Position numbers and translations under genes: made by a program. DNA of 64,000 nt from JADCCX01 sp031378805 (lineage in GTDB: Bacteria > Pseudomonadota > Alphaproteobacteria > Rhizobiales > Beijerinckiaceae), in contig JANNEO010000100.1 in the NCBI GenBank assembly GCA_031378805.1, positions 41,180 through 105,179 of the forward strand. Direction: 5' to 3'. Under the pieces are notes generated by a model. The model was given only the letters and a program-made list of their open reading frames with translations, searched no databases and was not told the DNA's origin. Positions 43,113 through 51,465 of this stretch are shown here, piece by piece (the stretch's first letter is position 1; each line of letters starts with the position of its first letter).

Positions 43113-44954
43113 CTATGCTCCTGGGGTTAGGGACGCGATGTAGTTGCGCCAGCCGCCATACCGCGAGATATCCTCCGCGCCCGTCAAACCCTCGGGCTCC
43201 ACGAGAAAGCCCTTGGGGGTCGAGCCGTCCGCCAGACGCAAGGTGCCGATGCCCAGTGGAGATGGAATGCCTTGCACAAAGCGGCCGAAACCATCCGGTG
43301 GCAAGGCCCAGACCTCGGTCTGGACAGGCAAGCCCGTGCTGTCGGCCACGCGCAGAAGGCCCGGCCTTTTGGGTGGGCCGCCTGCCAGGGCATGGAAACG
43401 GTAGTCCGCCGTTGTCGCCACCGCGCGGCGAAAAATGCCGCCATTGGCCGTCAGTTCGTGGTTCAGCGGCATCCCGGACAGATGTGCGCCAACGACGACA
43501 ATCTCGATGAACCCGTCCAGTGACGAAGCAGCATGGTCCATGTCTGCCGCCGGGAGCAGTTGTCCCGTCGCACCCAGCGTTACCGCGCTCGCCCGATGAA
43601 AAACCCGGCCAATGCTCGCCAGCATACCGTCGCTGCCCGCAGGTGCGATGAAGGTGACGCCTGCCGCCCTGCCATCCGCGCGGAAAGGCCCCGGCACCGC
43701 AAGCGCCGCCTGGTCCAGCAGGTTGACGAAATTGGTATACGTGCCGCAGCGACTGTTGGGGGTGATGGGATCAGCGGCCAGCGCTTCCAGCGTCGGCGCG
43801 ACAGGCGTTGTCGGCACGGCCAAAACAGCAATGCTTTTCCAGATCGCGGCAGTCTCGCGCTTGAGATCAGCCAATCGGTACTGCGCCTTGAACAATGCGC
43901 TCGCGGAGAAACTGTTGGCGCCTTCGATAATCCGGCGCGTCACAGGATGCACGATATCGGGCTGACGCGCGAGCACATCGGCGATGGCGGCATGGCGCTC
44001 CGCGACCCAGGGACCATCGTAGAGCAACGCCGCAGCTTCGAAGAAAGGGATCATGTCAACGGACACAAGCCGTGCGCCCGCGGACTCCAGAACGCCAATC
44101 GCCTTCTGCCACGCAGCCGCTTGCACTTCGTCGCCAAAGAACCTCAGATCGTCGGCACGGGGCACACCGACGACCAAATGTGACGGCATGGATCCGGGTG
44201 ACGGCATCGGTCCAGGTGCGGACACGGTCACCCTCTTTGCGTAGGGATCCGTCGCATCATAAGCGGCCATGACGGCATAGGCCACAGAGGCGTCATCCAC
44301 CGTGAGGGCGAAGACCGAAACACAGTCGAGCGTGCGACACGCCGGAACAACGCCCGATGTCGAGACCGCGCCCAGCGTCGGCTTGAGTCCGACAATGTTG
44401 TTCAAACCCGCAGGAACCCGGCCCGATCCCGCCGTGTCCGTGCCAAGTGCGAACGTGACGAGTCCCTGAGCCACGGCCACCGCAGACCCCGACGAAGACC
44501 CGCCCGGCGCTAGCTGAGGATCGATGGCATTCCTGGGGATCGGGTAAGGCGAGCGCACGCCGACAAGTCCGGTCGCAAACTGGTCCAGGTTGGTCTTGCC
44601 GATCAGAATGGCGCCTGCATCCAGCAGACGCTGCACGCAAAATGCGGTCGTGGCCGGTCGATAGGCAAAGCCAGGACAGGCGGCAGTGGTGGGAACACGC
44701 GCCACATCGATGTTGTCTTTCACCGCGAAAGGCACACCAAAGAGCGGCAAGCGCTCGCGGTCATCTGCGTCCAGCGCATTGGCGGCGGTCGCTGCCGTTG
44801 TCTCGTCGATGAGCGTGATGAAGATGCCATGACCATCGAGCGCCTCAATGCGCCGGTGAACCTCCCGGATGATGGCTGAAGGCAAACCGCCCGCCGCATA
44901 GAACGTACGCAGCGATTGCAGATCAAAAATCGCGGGCAAGGCAGGTGATGTCAT
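43113..44954 (-). CDS. atzF: Allophanate hydrolase
   Basis: A 613-residue enzyme converting allophanate to ammonia and CO2, the last step of cyanuric acid and urea-amidolyase pathways. The N-terminal amidase domain carries Lys79 in FAVKDNIDV, Ser153 in PGGSSSGSAVAVA and Ser177 in GTDTAGSGRVPAG. The C-terminal domain (from about residue 450) has NHELTANGGIF, RYHALAG-like YRFHALAGGPPKRPGLLRV and the LGIGTLRLADGS segment of AtzF C-domains. ATG 44954 is favoured over TTG 44990, because a sigma-54 promoter upstream predicts transcription from about 44995, too close to the TTG. It leads the operon. Confidence 0.93.
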   Translation of the reverse strand: MTSPALPAIFDLQSLRTFYAAGGLPSAIIREVHRRIEALDGHGIFITLIDETTAATAANALDADDRERLPLFGVPFAVKDNIDVARVPTTAACPGFAYRPATTAFCVQRLLDAGAILIGKTNLDQFATGLVGVRSPYPIPRNAIDPQLAPGGSSSGSAVAVAQGLVTFALGTDTAGSGRVPAGLNNIVGLKPTLGAVSTSGVVPACRTLDCVSVFALTVDDASVAYAVMAAYDATDPYAKRVTVSAPGPMPSPGSMPSHLVVGVPRADDLRFFGDEVQAAAWQKAIGVLESAGARLVSVDMIPFFEAAALLYDGPWVAERHAAIADVLARQPDIVHPVTRRIIEGANSFSASALFKAQYRLADLKRETAAIWKSIAVLAVPTTPVAPTLEALAADPITPNSRCGTYTNFVNLLDQAALAVPGPFRADGRAAGVTFIAPAGSDGMLASIGRVFHRASAVTLGATGQLLPAADMDHAASSLDGFIEIVVVGAHLSGMPLNHELTANGGIFRRAVATTADYRFHALAGGPPKRPGLLRVADSTGLPVQTEVWALPPDGFGRFVQGIPSPLGIGTLRLADGSTPKGFLVEPEGLTGAEDISRYGGWRNYIASLTPGA

Positions 44955-45005
44955 GGTTTCTGGACTTCTGGCGACGAACGGGCAGTGCAATGGTACCCAC
45001 GTTTC

Positions 45006-45021
45006 AGCAAGGCCTGTGCCA
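45006..45021 (-). promoter_or_regulatory. Sigma-54 promoter for the atzF-G-E-H operon
   Basis: On the minus strand the sequence is TGGCACAGGCCTTGCT. GG (45020-45019) and GC (45008-45007) are 10 bases apart, a full consensus match. Predicted transcription start near 44995, giving a leader of about 40 bases to the atzF ATG. Confidence 0.75.
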
Positions 45022-45184
45022 TTCCCTTGATGCGTTCATGGCGTGGTTCTCACGGGCGACTTTGGCGCGGTGTTCATACGGGCCCTCACCCGAATGCCCA
45101 GAAAAGAGGCAACCCTGAATGCTCCCATACGCCATCCGAGTGTTACAAAACCATCAGATGCAGGGAAAGTCTCTTCGGAGCGTG

Positions 45185-45200
45185 CGGCACGCTGTTTGCT
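45185..45200 (+). promoter_or_regulatory. Sigma-54 promoter for the binding protein/SDR/hydrolase unit
   Basis: CGGCACGCTGTTTGCT with GG at 45186-45187 and GC at 45198-45199, 10 bases apart. It is back to back with the atzF promoter, leaving about 165 bases between them where a shared activator could bind. Confidence 0.75.
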
Positions 45201-45238
45201 TGAACACGAGGCACACGCCACGGGAGCACTGAAATCTC

Positions 45239-46282
45239 ATGCCACTGATGACACGACGCAGAATGATCGGAACCACTGCAGCGGCCGGTGCCATGATTGC
45301 GGCACCGTCGATCCTTGTCGCCCAGACCGTCAAGGCGAAGATGATCCTGAACTGGCGTTATCAGGGACCACAAAGCTGGTTCTTTCAGGCGCAGGACATG
45401 GGATTCCTGAAGGAGGAAGGCGTCGAACTGGAGATCGACCAGGGAGAAGGCTCTGCGGCAGCCATCACCAAGGTTGCGACCGGCGCCTATGACATCGGCT
45501 TCGGCGACATGAATGCGCTGATCGATCTGGCCTCCAAGAAACCGGAGGATGCGCCAATGGCCTGTTACGCCATGTTCAACAATCCGCCCTTCACCATCGC
45601 AGTCAAGGCGGATGGCCCGATCAGGTCCGTCAGGGATCTGGAGGGCAAGACCATCGGCGGACCAGCCAATGACGCCGCCCTGAAACTCTTTCCGGCCTTC
45701 GCCAGACTGGCTGGCATCGACGCCACCAAGGTCACGATCACCAACATGGCTCCGAATCTCCGCGAGACCATGCTGCAGCGCGGCCAGGTGGATGCGGTCT
45801 TCGGCTTCGTCAACACCATTGCATTCTCTGCCAGGCTTGCGGGCATCGATCCGGACAAGGACTTTCGCTTCATCAATTATGTCGATCACAAGATGGACCT
45901 TTATTCCAACACGCTCGTCGTTTCGAAGAAGCTCGCCAAGGACAGTCCGAAGGTGGTCTCCGGCATCGTGCGCGCCTTCAACCGTGGCCTCTCGGAAACG
46001 CTGAAGAACCTCGATGCCGCGGTGGATGCTGTCGCCAAACGCGAGCCGCTGATCAAGAAGGACGTCGAGAAAGCCCGCCTCTTGGCCACCCTCAGGTCCG
46101 AGATGAGTCATCCGGAGGTGGCCCGCATCGGCATCGGCGATGTGGATGACGAGCGCTTCAGGCGCGGCATAGCCATCGTTGCGGAAGCCAATCAACTGCC
46201 GCGCGTGCCGACGATGGATGAAGTGTTCACAAGGGCTTTCCTGCCGCCCGCTGCAGAGCGTATCAAGCGGCTGGGTGTCTGA
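45239..46282 (+). CDS. NMT1/THI5-like ABC substrate-binding protein A (Tat signal)
   Basis: A 347-residue periplasmic binding protein of the NMT1/THI5-like group, which includes binders of pyrimidine-ring compounds. A Tat-type signal (MTRRRMIGTTAAAGAMIAAPS) precedes a mature chain with MILNWRYQGPQSWFFQAQDMGF, EIDQGEGSAAAITKVATGAYDIGFGDMN and LEGKTIGGPANDAA. It is a paralogue of the proteins at 50363 and 55806. ATG 45248, nine bases later, is an alternative start. No permease is adjacent; it probably feeds the ATPase/permease encoded at 48.6-50.3 kb. Confidence 0.88.
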   Translation: MPLMTRRRMIGTTAAAGAMIAAPSILVAQTVKAKMILNWRYQGPQSWFFQAQDMGFLKEEGVELEIDQGEGSAAAITKVATGAYDIGFGDMNALIDLASKKPEDAPMACYAMFNNPPFTIAVKADGPIRSVRDLEGKTIGGPANDAALKLFPAFARLAGIDATKVTITNMAPNLRETMLQRGQVDAVFGFVNTIAFSARLAGIDPDKDFRFINYVDHKMDLYSNTLVVSKKLAKDSPKVVSGIVRAFNRGLSETLKNLDAAVDAVAKREPLIKKDVEKARLLATLRSEMSHPEVARIGIGDVDDERFRRGIAIVAEANQLPRVPTMDEVFTRAFLPPAAERIKRLGV

Positions 46283-46304
46283 AGCAAGGATCAGGGTTAC
46301 GCCG

Positions 46305-47096
46305 ATGAGATTGGGTCTGGAAGGCAAGGTCGCGGTCATCACCGGCCCGGCCAAGGGCATGGGTGCTGCGATCACACATGCTTTTGCGGCAGAGGGTTGC
46401 AGGCTGGCGCTGGTGGGACGCGATACCGCTGCGATTGAACCGGTGGCAGCGCAGGTGAAGACAAACGGCGGCGCAGCGATTGTGATTGACTGCGATCTCA
46501 CCAAGGCGGAGCAAGCGGCGGCAATGGCCAAGGCTGTTTGCGATGCGTTTGGCCGCATCGATATCCTCGTCAATGTCGCGGGCGGTTCCGGCCCCATGGG
46601 CAAGACGGGCTGGGAGACGACACCGGAAGAGTTCGACGAGATCGTCACACTCAACATGAACGGCTGCTTCCACACCATGCGTGCCGTCACGCCCGTCATG
46701 ATCGCACAGCGCAGCGGCAAGATCGTCAATGTTGGCGGCACTTTCGGATTGCGCGGACGGGCGGGACGCATGGCCTATTCCGCCTCCAAATGGGGCTTGC
46801 GCGGCATCACCAAGAGCTTCGCGCTGGAGGTCGGCGAGTTCAACATCAACGTGAACTGCGTCGCTCCCGGCATGGTGGACGGGCCTCGCTTCCGCGACAA
46901 GGTCGTCCCGACAATGGCGAAGAAGCTTGGCATCACGGAAGAAGAAGCGGCACAACGTCATGCGGCGGACTATGCCCTCAAGCGCATCACGGTGGATGCG
47001 GATATCGCCAATGCCTGCCTGTTTCTTGCCTCCGACGTCTCACGCCAGATTACGGGCGTTGATCTGCCGGTGGACGGCGGCTGGGCCGCATTGTGA
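46305..47096 (+). CDS. SDR-family oxidoreductase
   Basis: A 263-residue classical SDR: cofactor motif TGPAKGMGAAITHAF, LVNVAGGSG, catalytic Ser in NVGGTFGLRGR (position occupied by Thr/Ser region), Tyr-x-x-x-Lys in AYSASKWGLRG, and ending TGVDLPVDGGWAA. The SDR gene lies between a binding protein and a cyclic amidohydrolase, so it likely reduces or oxidises the imported heterocycle or its product. Its stop falls within a 16-bp tandem repeat that precedes the next gene. Confidence 0.87.
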   Translation: MRLGLEGKVAVITGPAKGMGAAITHAFAAEGCRLALVGRDTAAIEPVAAQVKTNGGAAIVIDCDLTKAEQAAAMAKAVCDAFGRIDILVNVAGGSGPMGKTGWETTPEEFDEIVTLNMNGCFHTMRAVTPVMIAQRSGKIVNVGGTFGLRGRAGRMAYSASKWGLRGITKSFALEVGEFNINVNCVAPGMVDGPRFRDKVVPTMAKKLGITEEEAAQRHAADYALKRITVDADIANACLFLASDVSRQITGVDLPVDGGWAAL

Positions 47097-47137
47097 GAGA
47101 ATGACATGGCGAGAGAGTGACATGGTGAAAGAGTGAC
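47090..47137 (+). repeat. Three 16-bp tandem repeats creating two 4-codon micro-ORFs before the next gene
   Basis: Copies at 47090, 47106 and 47122 share the pattern ATgGnGAgAGAGTGAC. Copies two and three are complete micro-ORFs, ATGGCGAGAGAGTGA and ATGGTGAAAGAGTGA, each ending one base before the next ATG, the last being the real start at 47138. The purine-rich GAGAGAG or GAAAGAG in each copy could serve as ribosome site for the next ATG. The first copy includes the SDR stop codon. Confidence 0.8.
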
Positions 47138-48556
47138 ATGACCGAAACGCGCTTCGATCTCGCCATCACAGGCGGGACAATCGTCACGCCGGAAGGCCGC
47201 TTCGCCGGTGACATCGGCATCTGCGGCGAGGTGATCGCCGCCATTGCCGCACCCGGCGCGCTTGGTCCGGCGACGGACAGTCTCGATGCGACCGGCCTCC
47301 ACGTCCTGCCCGGTGCCATCGACGTGCATGTCCATTTCCGCGAACCCGGCATGGCGCACAAGGAAGACTGGGACACCGGAACAGCGGCAGCCGCCATGGG
47401 CGGCGTCACAACCGTTTTCGAGATGCCCAACACCTTTCCGCCAACCGGAACACCTGAGGCGCTGGCGCAGAAGTTCGAATTGGCGAAGAAAGCCCGTATC
47501 GATTTCGGACTCTACGGGTTGCTGGCGGAAGACAATATCCAGCATCTTGAAAGCCTGATCGCAGGCGGCGCAGCGGCTTTCAAATGCTTCATGGGGAACA
47601 CTACGGGCAATCTCCCGTCACCATCCACCGGCGCAATGCTGGAAGGATTCGAGATCATTGCGAAGCATGGCCACCGCATTTCCCTCCATGCCGAGACAGC
47701 CTCGATCATGGCCTGGCGGCAGGAGCGGCTGATGGCGGCTGGCAAGAACACGCCGCTGGATCATCTGGCGGCGCGGCCTGCCGTGGTTGCTGTCGAGGCC
47801 GTGACACGCGCAGCCATTCTGGCGGAATGGACCGGTGCGCGCATCCACGTGCTGCATATATCGTCCGCAGATGAATTGCGTCCCCTGCGGGAAGCGCAGC
47901 AGCGCGGCGTCGACATCACGGGCGAGACCTGTCCGTGCTATCTCATGCTGGACAGCGAGGATTACGCGCGGCTTGGGCCTGTCATCAAGGTCAACCCGCC
48001 GGTGCGAGAGCCGCATCACAAGGCAGCGATCTGGGCAGCCCTGCTGGATGGTACTGTTGGCCTGATCGCCACGGATCACGCGCCCCATGCGCCCGAGGAA
48101 AAAACGCGAAACATCATCTGGAATACGGACGCAGGCTTCCCGGGAGTCGAGACCCAAATGCCGCTGATGCTGACAGCCGTAAGCGAGGGCCAGCTCACCC
48201 TGGAGCAATATGTGCGCATCTCTGCAGAGAACCCCGCAAAGGCCTTCGGGCTGTTTCCGGTGAAGGGCGCAATCAGCATCGGCTCCCATGCCGATCTGGC
48301 CATCGTGGATATGGCCCGTGAAGACATGATCGATCAGGCAAAACTCCACTCGATCCGTTCACGCATCACGCCGTTCCACGCAAAACGCGTTAAAGGCTTG
48401 CCAATACACACGATTTCACGCGGCAAGTATGTGATGAAAAATCGGGCGCTGGTCGCTGAAAGTTTCGGCGCAGGCCGCTCGGTCCATACAATTCAGCACA
48501 TTCCGACACCCAATCCGCGGAATCTGGACCAGACTCTCGCGGCTGTGATCCGCTGA
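47138..48556 (+). CDS. Dihydroorotase/allantoinase-family cyclic amidohydrolase
   Basis: A 472-residue amidohydrolase with a binuclear metal centre: His64 and His66 in DVHVHFREPG, Lys149 in AFKCFMGN (carboxylated), His184 in SLHAETA, His240 in HVLHISS and Asp313 in ATDHAPHAPEE. HFREPG is the dihydroorotase/allantoinase signature. Enzymes of the group open cyclic amides such as dihydroorotate, allantoin or hydantoins; pyrimidine biosynthesis is unlikely in this context. Together with the upstream SDR it could reduce and then open an N-heterocycle. The C-terminal region RITPFHAKRVKGLPIHTISRG fits allantoinases. Exact substrate unknown. Confidence 0.88.
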   Translation: MTETRFDLAITGGTIVTPEGRFAGDIGICGEVIAAIAAPGALGPATDSLDATGLHVLPGAIDVHVHFREPGMAHKEDWDTGTAAAAMGGVTTVFEMPNTFPPTGTPEALAQKFELAKKARIDFGLYGLLAEDNIQHLESLIAGGAAAFKCFMGNTTGNLPSPSTGAMLEGFEIIAKHGHRISLHAETASIMAWRQERLMAAGKNTPLDHLAARPAVVAVEAVTRAAILAEWTGARIHVLHISSADELRPLREAQQRGVDITGETCPCYLMLDSEDYARLGPVIKVNPPVREPHHKAAIWAALLDGTVGLIATDHAPHAPEEKTRNIIWNTDAGFPGVETQMPLMLTAVSEGQLTLEQYVRISAENPAKAFGLFPVKGAISIGSHADLAIVDMAREDMIDQAKLHSIRSRITPFHAKRVKGLPIHTISRGKYVMKNRALVAESFGAGRSVHTIQHIPTPNPRNLDQTLAAVIR

Positions 48557-48584
48557 CACTGGCAACGCTGCGCTTTCGCAGGTT

Positions 48585-48600
48585 TGGCACGCGGGTTGCC
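48585..48600 (+). promoter_or_regulatory. Sigma-54 promoter for the ATPase-to-cupin operon
   Basis: TGGCACGCGGGTTGCC: GG at 48586-48587 and GC at 48598-48599, 10 bases apart. The predicted transcription start is about 48611, which lies downstream of the first ATG of the ATPase frame. Confidence 0.72.
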
Positions 48601-48612
48601 TAGTCCATGAGC

Positions 48613-49479
48613 ATGAACACCATGGCACGTCTCAAATCCGTCGAAGAGGCCTTGACGCTGGATGCGTCTGACGCTGTTCCAGCCTCAAAGCCTGTCGTCC
48701 AGATCGAAAAGGTCACGATCACCTACGGACGGGGCGACAATGCTGTCCATGCACTGTCCGAGACATCGCTCAACATCTCCAAGGGTGATTTTGTCGCACT
48801 GGTCGGCCCATCGGGATGCGGCAAATCGACGATACTCAAGCTGGTTTCGAACCTGATCCGCCCATCAACGGGGCATGTCTTCGTCGGCGGCCGCGAGGTG
48901 GGCGCAGAGAAAGTCGGCATCGGCATGGCTTTCCAGAACCCGACAATGCTGCCCTGGCTGACAATCCGCAACAACATCATGCTGCCGCTCAAGATCGTCG
49001 AGCCTTACCGCTCGCAATACCGGGCAAAGAAGAAAACCGAGTTTCGTGACAAGGCCGAGGCCTTGCTGGAAACCGTCGGCCTCAAGGGGTTTGGTGACAA
49101 ATACCCCTGGCAGCTCTCGGGCGGCATGTTGCAGCGCTCCAACCTTTGCCGTGCTCTGATTCACGAGCCATCGCTGCTGCTGCTGGATGAACCGTTCGGG
49201 GCGCTGGACCAGTTCACGCGCGAAGAATTGTGGGACATCCTGCAGAAGCTCTGGATGGACCACCGTCCGACCGTGTTCCTCGTCACCCATGATCTGCGCG
49301 AGGCCGCATATCTCGCCACGCGTATTTGCGTCATGAGTGCCAGGCCCGGTCGCGTTGTTGCCGATGAACACGTCTCCTTCGCAAGGCCCCGAACCCTCGA
49401 CATGACCTACGAGCCCGGCTTTGTCGCGCTGACGCAGAAATTGCGTTCGCTCATCGTCGACGCCCGTGCGGCCGCCTGA
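48613..49479 (+). CDS. ABC transporter ATPase, SsuB/TauB/ThiZ type
   Basis: About 288 residues. Walker A GPSGCGKS, Q-loop GMAFQNPTMLPWLTIRNN, signature QLSGGMLQRSNLCRAL (Ser-Asn in place of the usual Val-Ala), Walker B LLLLDEPFGALD and H-loop VTHDLREAAYLATR. The frame opens at ATG 48607, but the sigma-54 promoter predicts transcription from about 48611, so ATG 48613 (near-leaderless), ATG 48622 or a TTG at 48652 behind GAAGAGG must be used; 48613 is a compromise. It is the only ATPase for three related binding proteins and two related permeases in the block. Confidence 0.87.
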   Translation: MNTMARLKSVEEALTLDASDAVPASKPVVQIEKVTITYGRGDNAVHALSETSLNISKGDFVALVGPSGCGKSTILKLVSNLIRPSTGHVFVGGREVGAEKVGIGMAFQNPTMLPWLTIRNNIMLPLKIVEPYRSQYRAKKKTEFRDKAEALLETVGLKGFGDKYPWQLSGGMLQRSNLCRALIHEPSLLLLDEPFGALDQFTREELWDILQKLWMDHRPTVFLVTHDLREAAYLATRICVMSARPGRVVADEHVSFARPRTLDMTYEPGFVALTQKLRSLIVDARAAA

Positions 49480-49489
49480 GGTGCAAGCC

Positions 49490-50281
49490 ATGTCCGACGA
49501 CAGGGTTTTATCCGAGTCCATGACCCAGAAGCTGAAATCCGCTGGTCTGATCGTCATGTTCTTCGTCCTGTGGGAATTCGCCTGCATCGTCTTCGGCGTG
49601 AAGGAGATCATTCTCCCCCGGCCAACCGTGATTCTTTCGGCGATGTACGAGTTCTTCCCCGGCATCAAGCCGCACCTGATCCAGACGCTTTACACAACGC
49701 TTGTCGGCTTTGCGCTTGGCGTCATGGTCGGCGTGGCGCTGGGCCTGCTGATCGGCACCTCACGCGTCGCCTACGATACCGCTTATCCGCTGCTCGTGGG
49801 TTTCTCCTCGATACCCAAGGTCGCCGTGGTGCCCATTTTCGTCCTGTGGTTTGGCGCGGGCACGACGCCGGCCATCCTGACCTCGCTTGTCATCTGTGTC
49901 TTTCCCATTGTCGTGAATGTGGCGACAGGTCTGGCAACGACGGAGCCTGAATTGGAAGACGTCCTCAAAGCGCTGGGGGCCAGCAAATGGGACGTGCTGT
50001 GGAATGTCAGCCTGCCGCGCGCGATGCCCTATTTCTTCGCCTCGCTGAAGGTAGCGATCACGCTCGCCTTCGTCGGCACCGTGCTGTCCGAGACCGTTGC
50101 CTCCAACCGGGGCATTGGCAACCTGATGATGATCGCCTCTTCGAACTTCAACGTGCCGCTCGTCTTCGCCGGGCTCTTCCTCCTCGCGTTCCTGGGGGTC
50201 GGTCTCTACGTCATCTTCTCGCTGATCGAGCGCCGCGTGGCGGGCTGGGCCATGCGCAAAACGGATTTGGCTGTCGCGTGA
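49490..50281 (+). CDS. ABC transporter permease A, SsuC/ThiX type
   Basis: A 263-residue inner-membrane permease with about six helices. Group landmarks are GFSSIPKVAVVPIFVLWFG and the docking loop EDVLKALGASKWDVLWNVSLPRAMPYFF. ATG 49490 is preceded by GAGG and gives a normal short N-terminus; a GTG eight codons earlier is possible. It is paralogous to the permease at 56935 (PYFFASLKV and FPIVVNVA are shared). It works with the ATPase encoded 10 bases upstream. Confidence 0.9.
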   Translation: MSDDRVLSESMTQKLKSAGLIVMFFVLWEFACIVFGVKEIILPRPTVILSAMYEFFPGIKPHLIQTLYTTLVGFALGVMVGVALGLLIGTSRVAYDTAYPLLVGFSSIPKVAVVPIFVLWFGAGTTPAILTSLVICVFPIVVNVATGLATTEPELEDVLKALGASKWDVLWNVSLPRAMPYFFASLKVAITLAFVGTVLSETVASNRGIGNLMMIASSNFNVPLVFAGLFLLAFLGVGLYVIFSLIERRVAGWAMRKTDLAVA

Positions 50282-50362
50282 CGGGCGCGATGTCCTGAGG
50301 GAGATTGTCTGACCACCCGTATCGTCAATTGCCTGCGTCGTTCAGGCCAAGGGAGACTGCAG

Positions 50363-51406
50363 ATGTTCAACCGTCGCACCATCACTGCCACACTCATGGC
50401 AGGCGCCATGTCGCTGGGGCTTTCAAGCGCGGCTTTCGCACAGGACGTGACCAAAATCAGGTTCACGCTGGACTGGAAATTCCAGGCCATGCACGCTTGG
50501 TATTATCTCGCCATCGACAAGGGCTATTTTGCCGCTGAGAAGCTCGACGTCACTGTCGATCAGGGCGAAGGCTCCGCCGCCACGGTCAACCGCATCATGT
50601 CCGGTGCCTACGATGCCGGTTTCGGCGATGTCAATGCCATCATCCAGAACGCCTCGACCAAGCCAGCTGAAGCACCGGTCATGGTCTACATGATCTATAA
50701 CCAGCCGCCCTTCGGCATCGTGTTGAAGGCCAACTCGCCGATCAAGACCCCAAAGGATCTCGAGGGCAAGAAACTCGGCGGCCCCACGGGTTCGGCCACC
50801 ACTCGTCTCTTCCCCGTCTTCGCCAAGATTAACGGCATCGATGCCTCCAAGGTCGAGGTGCTGAACATGGCACCCAACCTGCAGGAACAGATGCTGGTGC
50901 AGGACCAGGTACACGGTTCGATGATTTTCACAGCGACGAGCTACATGAACCTCGTGGGCATGAAGCTCGACCCAGACAAGGATTTTCGCTGGATGAATTA
51001 CGGCGACTTTGGCGTTGATATCTACTCCAACGGCGTGATGGTTTCGCCCAAGCTGCTCAAGGACAATCCTGCTGCGGTGAAGGGGCTCGTCAAGGCGATC
51101 AACAGGGCGCTGATGGAGACCATCGCCAATCCGGATGCTGCTATCGACGCCCTCATGAAGCGTGAATCGCTGCTCAACCGCGATGTCGAGAAACGCCGCC
51201 TGCAGTTTGCCTTCAAGACGCTGATGCTGTCCAAGGAGGCGGCCGAGATTGGCTTCGGCGACATCAAAGATGACCGCATGTCCAAAGCCATCGGCTTTGT
51301 GGGCGAGGCTTATGGCCTGACGACGCTGCCGACGCCCGCACAGGTCTTCAACCGCTCCTTCCTGCCGCCCGTGTCCGATCGCACAGTGAAAATGATGACG
51401 AACTGA
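50363..51406 (+). CDS. NMT1/THI5-like ABC substrate-binding protein B
   Basis: A 347-residue periplasmic binding protein with a Sec signal (RRTITATLMAGAMSLGLSSAAFA). The mature chain has FTLDWKFQAMHAWYYLAIDKGYF, VDQGEGSAATVNRIMSGAYDAGFGDVN and KTPKDLEGKKLGGPTGSA, close to the THI5/NMT1 fold that binds pyrimidines. It follows its permease and ATPase genes and precedes the amidohydrolase and Rieske oxygenase, so its ligand is probably the substrate of those enzymes. AAGGGAG precedes the ATG. Confidence 0.9.
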   Translation: MFNRRTITATLMAGAMSLGLSSAAFAQDVTKIRFTLDWKFQAMHAWYYLAIDKGYFAAEKLDVTVDQGEGSAATVNRIMSGAYDAGFGDVNAIIQNASTKPAEAPVMVYMIYNQPPFGIVLKANSPIKTPKDLEGKKLGGPTGSATTRLFPVFAKINGIDASKVEVLNMAPNLQEQMLVQDQVHGSMIFTATSYMNLVGMKLDPDKDFRWMNYGDFGVDIYSNGVMVSPKLLKDNPAAVKGLVKAINRALMETIANPDAAIDALMKRESLLNRDVEKRRLQFAFKTLMLSKEAAEIGFGDIKDDRMSKAIGFVGEAYGLTTLPTPAQVFNRSFLPPVSDRTVKMMTN

Positions 51407-51465
51407 ACGAAGCTCGGAAAACATCCTCGATCCTGCGACAGCGGGCAAGAGCTTGAGGTGGAAAT

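Noticed and set aside
45022..45184. An NtrC binding site between the two divergent sigma-54 promoters.
   Set aside because: No dyad close to the NtrC consensus could be seen; a motif search is needed before calling one.
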